A stretch of 64,000 nucleotides of DNA from Paracoccus subflavus (GCF_004310345.1 NZ_SISK01000008.1:1-64000), one strand, 5' to 3'. Shown: positions 44,260 through 53,258, counted from the first letter of the stretch. Made by a program: numbers and translations. The notes: generated by a model not told the origin, from the sequence alone.

Positions 44260-45200
44260 GATATGCCCGCCAGACCATCCTGCCCCGGATCGGCGATGCA
44301 GGCCAGGCCCGCCTTGCAGGGGCCCATGTGCTGGTTGTCGGCGCGGGCGCCCTGGGCGTTCCGGTGCTGCAATACCTGACCGGTGCCGGTCTGGGCCGGA
44401 TCACCCTGATCGACCCCGACCGGGTCGAAACCTCGAACCTGCATCGCCAGCCCATCTATGGCCGCCATGTCGGGGAACCCAAGGCCCTGGCCGCAATGCT
44501 GGAAATGGCGGAATTGAACCTTGACGTTACCGTCACGCCCCTGGTGGCGCGGCTGGACCCGGCCAATGCGCCGGATCTGGTGGCGCGGGCCGACCTGGTT
44601 CTGGATTGCGCCGACAGCTTTGCCGCCACCTATGCGCTGTCGGACGCCTGTCTTGCCCTGGGGCGACCGCTGATCGCCGCCTCTGTGCTGGGGACCGAGG
44701 GCTTTGCGGGGGGCTTTTGCGGCGGCGCGCCTTCGGTCCGGGCGGTGTTTCCCGAATTGCCGTCACAGGCGGGCAGTTGCGCCACGGCGGGCGTGATGGG
44801 GCCGATGGCCGGCCTGTTCGGCGCGTTGCAGGCGCAGATGGCGATGGCGGTCCTGCTGGGGCTGACGCCGTCGCCGCTGGGCCAGATGATCCGCTTCGAC
44901 GGGCTGCGGCCCGCCAGTTTCCGCTTCGACGGCGTGCCCGAGCCCGACATCGGTCACCGTTTCATCGCCGCCAGCCAGGTTCGCCCAGAGGATCTGGCCG
45001 TGGATCTGCGCGGACCGGACGAGGCCCCCCTGCCCTTTCTGCCCCACGCTTTGCGCCAACCCGAAACGCTGCATCCTGCACAGGACCAGCGGGTCGTCCT
45101 TGCCTGCCGCTCGGGCCTGCGCGCCTGGGCCGCCGCCGACCGCCTGCGCCGCGACTGGCCGGGCGAGATTGCCCTTGTCGCCATCGGAGACCCATCATGA
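44256..45200 (+). CDS. thiF: ThiF/MoeB-type adenylyltransferase with rhodanese-like tail
   Basis: Adenylates the ThiS C terminus. It has 314 residues with the ATP motif VVGAGALGVPVLQYL, then DPDRVETSNLHRQPIYG and a catalytic region SCATAGVMGPMAG. The zinc-binding CxxC pairs of MoeB/ThiF are not seen. The C terminus (about 255-312) looks like a shortened rhodanese with active-site loop CRSG at Cys284, which could supply persulfide sulfur in cis. It overlaps thiE and thiY. Confidence 0.88.
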   Translation: MRYARQTILPRIGDAGQARLAGAHVLVVGAGALGVPVLQYLTGAGLGRITLIDPDRVETSNLHRQPIYGRHVGEPKALAAMLEMAELNLDVTVTPLVARLDPANAPDLVARADLVLDCADSFAATYALSDACLALGRPLIAASVLGTEGFAGGFCGGAPSVRAVFPELPSQAGSCATAGVMGPMAGLFGALQAQMAMAVLLGLTPSPLGQMIRFDGLRPASFRFDGVPEPDIGHRFIAASQVRPEDLAVDLRGPDEAPLPFLPHALRQPETLHPAQDQRVVLACRSGLRAWAAADRLRRDWPGEIALVAIGDPS

Positions 45201-46126
45201 AGCCTGCTGCCCTTGTCCTTGCCCTGCTGACTGCCACACCCGCCGCCGCACAGGATCTGTCCCTGATGCTGGACTGGTTCGTGAACCCCGACCACGCGCC
45301 GATCATCGTGGCCCAGGAAAAGGGCTTTTTCGCCGAAGCCGGTCTGAGGGTCGAGATCGCGGCGCCCGCCGATCCCGCCGATCCGCCGCGGATGCTGGCC
45401 TCGGGCCAGGTCGATCTGGCCGTGGGCTATCAGCCGCAACTGCACCTTCAGGTCCATGAAGGGCTGCCGCTGATCCGCGTCGCCACCCTGGTCGCGACCC
45501 CCCTGAACTGTCTGACGGTTCTGGCCGACGGGCCGGTGCAATCGATCGCGGATCTGAAAGGCCGCAAGGTCGGCTATTCGGTGCCGGGCATGGAAACCGC
45601 GCTGATGGGGGCGATGCTGGACAAGGCGGGCCTGACCATCGACGATGTGGAACTGGTCAATGTCGGCTGGTCGTTGTCGCCCGCGCTGATGACCGGTCAG
45701 GTCGATGCCACGCTTGGCGGGTTCCGCAACTTCGAGATGACGCAGATGCGGCTGGAAGGCGCCGAGGGCCGCTGCCTGTTTGTCGAGGAACACGGCATTC
45801 CCGCCTATGACGAACTGATTGTGCTGGCCAATCCCAAGACGATGGACCCCGGCGCGATCGCGCGTTTCGTCGCCGCCATGGAACGCGGGGCGCAGTATAT
45901 CCTCAACCACCCGGACGAGGCCTGGGCCCTGTTCCGCGACGCCTATCCCGAACTGGACGACGAACTGAACCGGCAGGCCTGGGCTGCGACCCTGCCCCGC
46001 TTTTCGCAAAGCCCCGGCGCTGTCGATCACGGCCGCTATGCCCGGTTCGAGTCGTTCCTGCGCGATGCCGGGCTGATCGACAGCATCCTGCCGGTGTCGG
46101 CCCTGGCGACCGATCCCGGCGCATGA
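45197..46126 (+). CDS. thiY: HMP-precursor ABC transporter, substrate-binding protein (ThiY-like)
   Basis: A 309-residue NMT1/THI5-type periplasmic protein. The signal peptide is MKPAALVLALLTATPAAA. LMLDWFVNPDHAPIIVAQEKGFF is the family's pyrimidine-binding entry motif; KVGYSVPGMETALMGAML and LGGFRNFEMTQM follow. It probably binds formylaminopyrimidine or HMP. It sits between thiF and tenA with ATGA overlaps at both ends. Confidence 0.88.
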   Translation: MKPAALVLALLTATPAAAQDLSLMLDWFVNPDHAPIIVAQEKGFFAEAGLRVEIAAPADPADPPRMLASGQVDLAVGYQPQLHLQVHEGLPLIRVATLVATPLNCLTVLADGPVQSIADLKGRKVGYSVPGMETALMGAMLDKAGLTIDDVELVNVGWSLSPALMTGQVDATLGGFRNFEMTQMRLEGAEGRCLFVEEHGIPAYDELIVLANPKTMDPGAIARFVAAMERGAQYILNHPDEAWALFRDAYPELDDELNRQAWAATLPRFSQSPGAVDHGRYARFESFLRDAGLIDSILPVSALATDPGA

Positions 46127-46785
46127 GCTATGGCATCTGCTTTCCGCGGTGGCGGGCGGACGCGCCGGACTGGGACGCCTATGTCCGCGCGCCGTTCCTG
46201 CAATCGCTGGCCGATGGCAGTCTGCCTCGCCGCGCCTTTCTGACCTATCTGGCTCAGGATTATCTGTTCCTGATCCATTTCGCGCGCGCCTGGTCCCTGG
46301 CCGTGACCAAGGCCGGGTCGCTGGCCGAGATGCGCGCCTGCTCGGCCACGGTTCATGCGCTGCTGGAAACCGAAACGCGGCTGCATGTGGACCTTTGCGG
46401 CCGCGCCGGCATCACCGAGGCAGAGCTGGCCGCCACCGCCGAGGCGCCCCAGAACCTGGCCTATACCCGCTATGTCCTCGAGGCCGGCTACAGCGGCGAT
46501 TTTCTTGACCTGCTGGCGGCCCTGGCGCCCTGCGTGCTGGGCTATGGAGAGATCGGTGCGCGGCTGCTGGCCGGCAGCCACGATCCTGCCCATGCGGAAT
46601 GGATCGAAACCTATGGCGGGCCGGACTATCAGGCGCTGTGCCGTGACACAGCCGCCCTGATCGACGGCGCGGTTGCAAGCCGGCTGGGACCGCAGGCTCA
46701 TGCCCTGCCGCGATGGCGCGAACTGCAGAACCGCTTCTCGACCGCGACCCGGCTGGAAGCCGCGTTCTGGACGCTGGCCGGGTGA
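46123..46785 (+). CDS. tenA: Aminopyrimidine aminohydrolase / thiaminase II
   Basis: Hydrolyses aminomethyl-HMP (from degraded thiamine) to HMP. The 220-residue all-helical protein has Asp46 (AQDYLFL), catalytic Cys137 in APCVLGYGEIG and Glu212 near the C terminus, in line with the known active site. Its place beside thiY and thiX fits salvage of imported thiamine breakdown products. It overlaps thiX by GTGA. Confidence 0.92.
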   Translation: MSYGICFPRWRADAPDWDAYVRAPFLQSLADGSLPRRAFLTYLAQDYLFLIHFARAWSLAVTKAGSLAEMRACSATVHALLETETRLHVDLCGRAGITEAELAATAEAPQNLAYTRYVLEAGYSGDFLDLLAALAPCVLGYGEIGARLLAGSHDPAHAEWIETYGGPDYQALCRDTAALIDGAVASRLGPQAHALPRWRELQNRFSTATRLEAAFWTLAG

Positions 46786-47504
46786 TCCGACTGGCGGTGA
46801 TCTTTGTGCTGCTGTGGCAGCTTGCTGTCACGGCCATGCAGATTCCGCGTTTCCTGCTGCCTGGTCCGCTGGTGGTCGCGCAGGCGATGATCGACACCCG
46901 CGCCCTTCTGGCCCGCGCGGCCCTGACCACCCTGGCCGAGGTGTCGGCAGGCTTTGTCGTCGGTGCCGGCCTGGGCATCGTTCTGGCGCTTGCCATGGGA
47001 TTGCTGCCGCCCCTTGGCCGCGCGCTGACGCCGCTGATGACCTTCAGCCAGACCGTGCCGATCTTTGCCTTTGCCCCGCTTCTGACCCTGTGGCTGGGCT
47101 ATGGCATTGCCCCGAAGATCGCCATTGTCGCGCTGATGGTGTTCTTTCCGGTCGCCTCGGCCTTTGGGGACGGGTTGTCGCGGACGCCCAAGGTGTTTCG
47201 CGAACTGGCCGACAGCATGGGCGCCACGCCGCTTGAGGCGATGCGCGTCGTCCGTATTCCCGCCGCCCTGCCCGGCCTTGCCAGTGGATTGCGGATCGCC
47301 GCCGTGTATGCCCCGGCGGCGGCTATTGTCGGCGAATGGGTGGGCGGATCGCGGGGCCTCGGGGCGCTCATGATCCAGTCAAGCGGCCGGATGAAGATCG
47401 ACCAGATGTTCGCCGCGCTGACTGTCACGATCCTGATCGCGATCGCCTTCAAGGCGGTCGTGTCGCGCCTGGCCCTGCGGCTGGACCGCTTTGCGGCGGG
47501 CTGA
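46782..47504 (+). CDS. thiX: HMP-precursor ABC transporter permease (ThiX-like)
   Basis: A 240-residue BPD-type permease with six helices and an EAA loop (ADSMGATPLEAMRVVRIPAALPGLASGLRIA). GTG 46782 overlaps the tenA stop. It is the last gene of the operon. No ATPase gene (thiZ) follows: only 45 bases separate it from the convergent ccl gene, so the ATPase must come from elsewhere. Confidence 0.88.
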   Translation: MIRLAVIFVLLWQLAVTAMQIPRFLLPGPLVVAQAMIDTRALLARAALTTLAEVSAGFVVGAGLGIVLALAMGLLPPLGRALTPLMTFSQTVPIFAFAPLLTLWLGYGIAPKIAIVALMVFFPVASAFGDGLSRTPKVFRELADSMGATPLEAMRVVRIPAALPGLASGLRIAAVYAPAAAIVGEWVGGSRGLGALMIQSSGRMKIDQMFAALTVTILIAIAFKAVVSRLALRLDRFAAG

Positions 47505-47549
47505 GGCCGTCGCCCGCTCAGCCCCCGATGCGCGTCGGACAGGCGCCGG

Positions 47550-48332
47550 TCATCCGGCCTGGGCCAGGATCGCCCGCGCCCGGATGCGCACCGGCTCGTC
47601 CACCATCGCGCCATCGACCGACACCGCGCCGTCGCCCGACGCCAGAACACGCTGCGCCCATTCGACCTGCGCCGGCGTCGGCGCAAAGGCCCGCGCGACC
47701 TCGGCGATCTGCCGGGGATGGATGCACAGCTTGCCCGTCATGCCAAGCGCACGGGCATGGGCCGCATCGTCATGACTGGCCGACAGGTCGTCAAGCTGCG
47801 CCGTCACCCCGTCAAGCGGCGCGGCGATGCCCGCCAGCCGCGACGCCAGGACCAGTTCCGAACGCGCCGGCAGCAGCACGTCGCGCCGATGTTCGCAACC
47901 CAGATCGGCGCAGAAGTCGATGGACCCGAAGGCCAGCCGCTCTACGCCCTCCGCCGCGGCAATGGCGCGTGCCCGCGCCAGGCCAGGGGCGGATTCGATC
48001 AGCGCGACCACCGGCCTGCCGGTCGCGGCGGCGACGGCGGCGCAGGCGGCCGGATCCTCGGCCTTGGGCAGGATCACGGCGGCAACGGACAGTGCCGCCA
48101 CGGCCGCCACGTCGGCATCATGCCATGGCGTGCCCTGCGCATTGATACGGACCAGCACCGGCAGGTCGGTGAAATCGACAGCCAGGGCGGCGCGCGCGGC
48201 GTCCTTGGCGTCCAGGGCCACGGCATCCTCGAGATCCAGGATCACGGCATCCGCGCCCGATGCGGCGGCCTTGGCGAAACGCTCGGGCCGGTTGGCGGGG
48301 ACGAACAGGGGGGTGCGGATATGGGCTACCAC
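47550..48332 (-). CDS. ccl: Citramalyl-CoA lyase-like HpcH/HpaI family protein
   Basis: A CitE-like lyase of 260 residues. ILDLEDAV (31-38), the CoA-site Arg62, metal ligands Glu113 (ALIESAPG) and Asp139 (GSIDFCADLG) are present. In the itaconate pathway Ccl splits (S)-citramalyl-CoA to acetyl-CoA and pyruvate; this role is inferred from the neighbours ich and ict. GTG 48332 is preferred, with GGAGG ten bases upstream, and overlaps the ich stop. It is the last gene of the unit. Confidence 0.85.
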   Translation of the reverse strand: MVAHIRTPLFVPANRPERFAKAAASGADAVILDLEDAVALDAKDAARAALAVDFTDLPVLVRINAQGTPWHDADVAAVAALSVAAVILPKAEDPAACAAVAAATGRPVVALIESAPGLARARAIAAAEGVERLAFGSIDFCADLGCEHRRDVLLPARSELVLASRLAGIAAPLDGVTAQLDDLSASHDDAAHARALGMTGKLCIHPRQIAEVARAFAPTPAQVEWAQRVLASGDGAVSVDGAMVDEPVRIRARAILAQAG

Positions 48333-49165
48333 GATGCGAATGCCTCCATGGCGACCGGGCCGTCGGCGCGACAGGTCCACAGCCGCAGGCCCTCGCCATC
48401 GTTTTCAGCATTGAGGGTGAAGTCCGCCGTATCGAACAACGGCGACAGCGAGCGGAAATCGAACCGCACGGGTCGCGCGCCGCGCAGCCGTTCGGCAAAC
48501 CGGAGCAGCATCGTGGCCTGCATGGGCCCGTGGACGATCAGTCCGGGATAGCCCTCGACCGATGCGGCATAGGGCGCGTCGTAATGGATGCGATGGCCAT
48601 TGAAGGTCAGCGCCGAATAGCGAAACAGCAGCACGGCCGACGGCCTGACCGTCATCTGCTGCGCGCCGCGCGCAGCCGCCGGGGGGGCTTTCCCGGACCC
48701 GGCCGGCGCCTCGATGCCGCGGTAAACGATGTCCTGCCGTTCCTCGGCCGCCAGACGCCCGGCGCTGTCGATGCGATGATCGACGGTGACAAAGCACAGC
48801 GTGCCGGTCCGGCCCTCCTTGACGGTGACGTCGCGGATGGTCGAGACGCGGGTGACACGCTCGCCCACGCGGATGTCGTCGTGAAAGGTCAAGGCGCCGC
48901 CCGCCCACATCCGACGCGGCAGCGGCACCGGCGGCAGAAAGCCGCCGCGTGCCGGGTGGCCATCCCCGCCCAATCCGCTGGTCGGCGCCGCCGGGGGGGC
49001 GACGCAAAGGTGGATCATGGCGGGCGCGGGATCGCCGTCCCGGGTTTCGCCGGGCTCGTCGAACGTGGCCTTGAAGCGGTCCACCATTGCGTCGGTGACC
49101 TGTTCGGATCTGGTTTCGCTGCGGCCGATCCACTGCCGCAGATGGGCAAGATCAAGGCCGCTCAT
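48326..49165 (-). CDS. ich: Itaconyl-CoA / mesaconyl-C4-CoA hydratase-like protein
   Basis: A 279-residue double hot-dog hydratase. The N-terminal half resembles the MaoC-N domain (GGFLPPVPLPRRMWAGGALTFH). The C-terminal half has the hydratase motif RYSALTFNGHRIHYDAPYA. In itaconate degradation Ich hydrates itaconyl-CoA via mesaconyl-CoA to (S)-citramalyl-CoA. Mesaconyl-C4-CoA hydratase of the 3-hydroxypropionate cycle is the nearest alternative, but no other gene of that cycle is nearby. It overlaps ict by four bases and ccl by seven. Confidence 0.85.
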   Translation of the reverse strand: MSGLDLAHLRQWIGRSETRSEQVTDAMVDRFKATFDEPGETRDGDPAPAMIHLCVAPPAAPTSGLGGDGHPARGGFLPPVPLPRRMWAGGALTFHDDIRVGERVTRVSTIRDVTVKEGRTGTLCFVTVDHRIDSAGRLAAEERQDIVYRGIEAPAGSGKAPPAAARGAQQMTVRPSAVLLFRYSALTFNGHRIHYDAPYAASVEGYPGLIVHGPMQATMLLRFAERLRGARPVRFDFRSLSPLFDTADFTLNAENDGEGLRLWTCRADGPVAMEAFASW

Positions 49166-50268
49166 GCGCTTTCCCTTACCCGGGGCAGGTTCGGAACAGG
49201 GCCATAGCGACGCGGCTCGCCGACAAAGACGGCACCCGGCGCAGGATAGCTGACCGGGCCGTTGGGGGTATCCACAGTGATCCGGCGCAGTTGCGAATGG
49301 CCCGACAGTCCCGCCATGTCGTTGACCGAGGCAAAGGCCACGTCCGCCGCGATCAGGCGCTCGGTCGCCTCGTCAACGGTCTTGGACGCAAAGGCCATCG
49401 CGACGGCCGCATCCGTTTCCGGGCGGTTCTGCACGCGCGCCACATTGGTCGCGAAACGCGGGTCGCGGGCCATCTCGGGCCGGTCCATGAAGACAGCCGC
49501 GAACTTGGTGAATTCCCGGTCGCTCTGGATCGAGATCAGAATCTGGTTGCCGTCCTTGCAGGTGAACACACTGTAGGGCGAGATCGAGGGATGCGCGAGG
49601 CCGAGACGCCGCGGAGACTTGCCTCCCTCATGGTTCATCAGGGGAACCGTCAGCCAGTCGGCCATCACGTCGAACATCGAGACCTGGATATTCGCGCCCC
49701 TGCCATCGATCCCCCGCCGGACCAGGGCTTCGAGGATGGCGGCATGGGCAGTGGCGCCCGTGGCGATGTCGACCAGCGACACGCCCACGCGCGACGGCTC
49801 GTCGGGGCCGCCGGTGATCGAACACAGGCCGGATTCCGCCTGGATCAGCAGGTCATAGGCCTTGCGGTCGGCCAAGGGGCCGGTTTCGCCATAACCCGAG
49901 ATCGAGCAGACGATCAGCCGCGGATACCGCGCCGCCAGCGAATCGAAGCCAAAGCCTAGGCGGCCCAGGGCACCGGGCTTCAGGTTCTGGACCAGCACAT
50001 CGGCACCCTCCAGCAGGCGGGCCAGCTCGGCCTTGTGGTCGGGCCGGGCCAGGTCCAGGGCGATGCTTTCCTTGCCCCGGTTCAGCCAGACGAAATAGCT
50101 GGCCTGCCCCTTGGCCACATCATCATAGCCACGCGCGAAATCACCCTCGGGACGTTCGATCTTGATGACGCGCGCGCCCGCATCGGCCAGGCGAGAGGTC
50201 GCAAAGGGGGCCGCGACCGCCTGTTCGATGGCAATAACCGTCAGCCCTTCCAATGGCAGCGTGGTCAT
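49162..50268 (-). CDS. ict: Family III CoA-transferase, probably itaconate CoA-transferase
   Basis: A CaiB/BaiF-type transferase of 368 residues. LEGLTVIAIEQAVAAPFATSRLADAGARVIKIERPEGD is the family N terminus; KAYDLLIQAESGL and the probable catalytic Asp167 in GVSLVDIATG follow. It would move CoA from succinyl-CoA to itaconate. It shares one base with the acyl-CoA dehydrogenase stop and overlaps ich by ATGA. The substrate is inferred from the operon. Confidence 0.86.
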   Translation of the reverse strand: MTTLPLEGLTVIAIEQAVAAPFATSRLADAGARVIKIERPEGDFARGYDDVAKGQASYFVWLNRGKESIALDLARPDHKAELARLLEGADVLVQNLKPGALGRLGFGFDSLAARYPRLIVCSISGYGETGPLADRKAYDLLIQAESGLCSITGGPDEPSRVGVSLVDIATGATAHAAILEALVRRGIDGRGANIQVSMFDVMADWLTVPLMNHEGGKSPRRLGLAHPSISPYSVFTCKDGNQILISIQSDREFTKFAAVFMDRPEMARDPRFATNVARVQNRPETDAAVAMAFASKTVDEATERLIAADVAFASVNDMAGLSGHSQLRRITVDTPNGPVSYPAPGAVFVGEPRRYGPVPNLPRVRESA

Positions 50269-51431
50269 CAGAAGCTCCTCGGCAGACCCAGCACATGCTC
50301 GGCGACATAGGACAGGATCAGGTTGGTGGAAATCGGTGCGACCTGATACAGGCGGGTTTCGCGGAACTTGCGTTCCACATCGTATTCGCAGGCAAAGCCG
50401 AAACCGCCATGGAACTGGATGCAGGCATTCGCAGCCTCCCACGACGCCTTGGCCGCAAGGTATTTCGCCATGTTGGCCTGGGCGCCGCAGGGCTTTCCGG
50501 CATCGAACAGGCGGCAGGCCTCGTAGCGCATCAGATCGGCTGCCTGGACTTCGATATAGGCTTCAGCGATCGGGAACTGCACGCCCTGGTTCTGGCCGAT
50601 CGGGCGGCCAAAGACGATGCGTTCGCCGACATACCGGGTGACCCGGTCGATGAACCAGTATCCATCGCCGATGCATTCCGCCGCGATCAGCGCGCGCTCG
50701 GCATTCAGGCCGGTCAGAATGTACCTGAAGCCCTGCCCCTCTTCGCCGATCAGGTTCTCGGCCGGAATTTCCAGATTGTCGAAGAACAGCTCGTTGGTTT
50801 CATGGTTGACCATGTTCAGGATCGGACGGATCGTCATCCCCTTGGCCATCGCCTGCTTCACGTCCACCAGGAAGATCGACAGGCCTTCGGTCTTTTTCGT
50901 CACCTCGGCCAGCGGCGTGGTGCGGGCCAGCAGGATCATCAGGTCGGAATGCTGGACACGGCTGATCCAGACCTTCTGTCCGTTGATGACGTAGCGGTCG
51001 CCCTTTCGGACGGCGGTTGTCTTGATCCGGGTCGTGTCGGTGCCGGTCGTGGGTTCGGTGACACCCATGGATTGCAGACGCAGTTCACCCGTGGCGATCC
51101 TGGGCAAATAGGTCCGGCGCTGATCCTCGGAGCCGTGCCGGATCAGCGTGTTCATGTTGTACATCTGGCCGTGGCAGGCCCCCGAATTGCCGCCCGAGCG
51201 GTTGATCTCCTCCATGATGACACTGGCCTCGGTCAGCCCCAGTCCCGATCCGCCGTATTCCTCGGGGATCAGCGCGGCCATCCAGCCCGCCTTGGTCAGC
51301 GCATCGACGAATTCCTCGGGATAGGCGCGCGCCTCATCGACCTTGCGGTGATATTCGTCCGGGAACTCGGCGCACAGGGCGCGCACGGCATCGCGGATGT
51401 CCTGAAACGCGTCGGTGACGTTCTGCAACAT
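50268..51431 (-). CDS. Acyl-CoA dehydrogenase family protein
   Basis: A 387-residue FAD-dependent dehydrogenase. The family motifs LQSMGVTEPTTGTDTTRIKTTAVRKGD and RPIGQNQGVQFPIAEAYIEVQAADLM are clear. The usual catalytic segment IYEGT is replaced by LYQVAPISTN, so the base may lie elsewhere or the reaction may differ. It is the first gene of the unit ending in ccl. ATG 51431 is behind GGGAGAGGAAG. A homologue occupies the same place in the Pseudomonas itaconate locus; its role there is not settled. Confidence 0.85.
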   Translation of the reverse strand: MLQNVTDAFQDIRDAVRALCAEFPDEYHRKVDEARAYPEEFVDALTKAGWMAALIPEEYGGSGLGLTEASVIMEEINRSGGNSGACHGQMYNMNTLIRHGSEDQRRTYLPRIATGELRLQSMGVTEPTTGTDTTRIKTTAVRKGDRYVINGQKVWISRVQHSDLMILLARTTPLAEVTKKTEGLSIFLVDVKQAMAKGMTIRPILNMVNHETNELFFDNLEIPAENLIGEEGQGFRYILTGLNAERALIAAECIGDGYWFIDRVTRYVGERIVFGRPIGQNQGVQFPIAEAYIEVQAADLMRYEACRLFDAGKPCGAQANMAKYLAAKASWEAANACIQFHGGFGFACEYDVERKFRETRLYQVAPISTNLILSYVAEHVLGLPRSF

Positions 51432-51474
51432 GGCTTCCTCTCCCTGCAAGTGACCGCAGCATTGCGCGATCTTA

Positions 51475-51496
51475 CGGATACATCAAATATATGATG
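51475..51496. promoter_or_regulatory. Shared 22-bp site, copy 1 (upstream of the acyl-CoA dehydrogenase/ict/ich/ccl unit)
   Basis: CGGATA-CA-TCAAATATATGATG. Copy 2 at 57764-57785 is identical except for the two bases between the blocks. The core CATCA-N6-TGATG (51481-51496) is an inverted repeat. It lies 44 bases before the start codon, overlapping the expected promoter. Confidence 0.7.
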
Positions 51497-51519
51497 CCGA
51501 TAGTCGCCATGCCCTTTTG

Positions 51520-51903
51520 TTATTGCCCGTCGATTTCTGACAGTTCGATCAGATTGAGGTCGGGATCGCGAAGGTAGATCGACCGGATCGGCCCGGTAGC
51601 CCCGGTTCGCCCGACCGGGCCTTCGATGGGATGCACGCCTAATGCAGCCAGACGGGCCATCACCTCGTTCAGCGGACGATCTGCGATAAAGCACAAGTCC
51701 GGCGCGCCCGGCACGGGCCGATGCGCCTTCGGCTCGACCTCCTGTCCCCTGACATGGATGTTGATTTTCTGCCGCCCGAAACACAGGGCCTTGCGGTTAT
51801 CGCCAAAGCGTTCCAGCCGCATCCCCAGCAGATCCACATAAAAGGCGATGCAGGCCTCCTCGTCGGCGGTCGTCAGGACCAGATGATCCAGTCGGTCGAT
51901 CAT
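51520..51903 (-). CDS. VOC (glyoxalase/dioxygenase-fold) protein
   Basis: A 127-residue single vicinal-oxygen-chelate module pair. His7 (RLDHLVLTT), the HVRG strand and Glu (NLIELSE) near the C terminus are the likely metal ligands. Homologues in itaconate loci are annotated as ring-cleaving dioxygenases, but no substrate is proven. It overlaps the PrpD-family gene by ATGA and is the second gene of that unit. Confidence 0.82.
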   Translation of the reverse strand: MIDRLDHLVLTTADEEACIAFYVDLLGMRLERFGDNRKALCFGRQKINIHVRGQEVEPKAHRPVPGAPDLCFIADRPLNEVMARLAALGVHPIEGPVGRTGATGPIRSIYLRDPDLNLIELSEIDGQ

Positions 51904-53258
51904 CCGGCGAACTGGGCCCTGACCGATGCCGCGGTTCGCAGGCCCGACAGACGCATCAGCCAGTCATCGCCCCCGGCATTGCTGACCGGGCCGGTCAGCG
52001 CGGTGAACTTGCGGGCAATGGCCTGGGCATCGGGAAAGGTTTCGGGCTCCCCCGAGGGATCGCAGATGCGCAGATCATGGGTCGCCCCTGCCGCCTGGAC
52101 GCGCAGGGTGGCGCCAAAGGGATGGCGCAGCCCTTCCAGGCTTGGGTCGCGAACGACCGCGACGCGCGATGCCAGGGCTTCCGCGCGGGGATCGCCCAGC
52201 AGGTCGTAATCGTCCCAGCCGAATCCGTCGCGAAGCAGGGCGACCGAGGCCGCAAAGGGCATCGAGAACTGGCCCTCGACGACGCTGCGGGCACGCTGCT
52301 TGTCGGGCAGCGGCGCCCCGACCAGGGCGATGCCGTTCCGATGCAGGCCGACGGTGATGGCCGCGATGTCCTCGGGCTCCCAGCCATGGGTTCGCTTCAT
52401 CTGCAACAGGCCGTCAACCGCCGCATGGGTATAGCGACAGGCCGGATAGGGCTTGACCCCGATCCGCAGGGTTTCCCAGACCGTGCCCAGCCCGGCCGTC
52501 GCGCGTTCCGCCCGCACACCGTCGCTGTAGCCTTTCAGAAAGCCGTGCTTGCCCTCCAGGGCATTGGCCGCGCCCAGAAAACCTTCGGATGCCAGTGTGG
52601 CGGCCATCAATCCCTTCATCGCCGCCTCGCCCACCTGGTAACGCTTGTTCCAGGCCCCGTTTTCCAGGAATTGCAGCGATCCCGAGGCCTGGCTGGCCGC
52701 GATGCCGAACGCCGAAGCCATGCGGGCCGCATCCAGGCCCAGCAACCGTCCGGCCGCCGCCGCCGCGCCGAACGTGCCGGCCGTGGCGGTCGGGTGAAAG
52801 CCACGCGCGTAATGGGCGGACGGGTCAAGGGCCATGCCCAGTCGGCAGCATATCTCGAATCCCACCACGATCGCGGCCAGAAGATCGGGGCCACTGGCGT
52901 CGGTCAGCTCCGCCGCGGCCAGGGCGGCGGGCACCACCGGCGCGCTTGGGTGCAGGGAACTGTCGGCATGGGTGTCGTCGAAGTCCAGCGAATGGCCAAA
53001 GGCACCGTTCAGCAAGGCGGCAGCCGCCCCGCCATAGCGCCGCGTCAGGCCAAAGACGGTGCACGGCCCCGCGCCCAGAACACCAAGCCGGTCCAGCATC
53101 GCCAGAATCGCCGGGCTGGATTCGGAATCCTGGGCGGCGCGGATCGCGGAACCGGCAAGGTCGGTCATCAGCGACAGCGCGCGGTCCGTGACCTCGGACG
53201 GAATGGCGTCGGTCTGCGTTTCGGTGCCGAACCGGGCCAGCGTCTGCGTGATTTCCAT
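51900..53258 (-). CDS. MmgE/PrpD family protein
   Basis: A 452-residue member of the family that includes 2-methylcitrate dehydratase and cis-aconitate decarboxylase. FGHSLDFDDTHADSSLHPSAPVVPAALA with the Asp-rich motif and HxHPS-like segment, ARGFHPTATAGTFGAAAAAGRLLGLD and GVKPYPACRYTHAAVDGLL are family signatures. ATG 53258 is behind GAGGAGGGG. It is divergent from lysR at 53535. In this context it may isomerise or decarboxylate an itaconate-related acid; the exact reaction is unknown. Confidence 0.85.
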   Translation of the reverse strand: MEITQTLARFGTETQTDAIPSEVTDRALSLMTDLAGSAIRAAQDSESSPAILAMLDRLGVLGAGPCTVFGLTRRYGGAAAALLNGAFGHSLDFDDTHADSSLHPSAPVVPAALAAAELTDASGPDLLAAIVVGFEICCRLGMALDPSAHYARGFHPTATAGTFGAAAAAGRLLGLDAARMASAFGIAASQASGSLQFLENGAWNKRYQVGEAAMKGLMAATLASEGFLGAANALEGKHGFLKGYSDGVRAERATAGLGTVWETLRIGVKPYPACRYTHAAVDGLLQMKRTHGWEPEDIAAITVGLHRNGIALVGAPLPDKQRARSVVEGQFSMPFAASVALLRDGFGWDDYDLLGDPRAEALASRVAVVRDPSLEGLRHPFGATLRVQAAGATHDLRICDPSGEPETFPDAQAIARKFTALTGPVSNAGGDDWLMRLSGLRTAASVRAQFAG

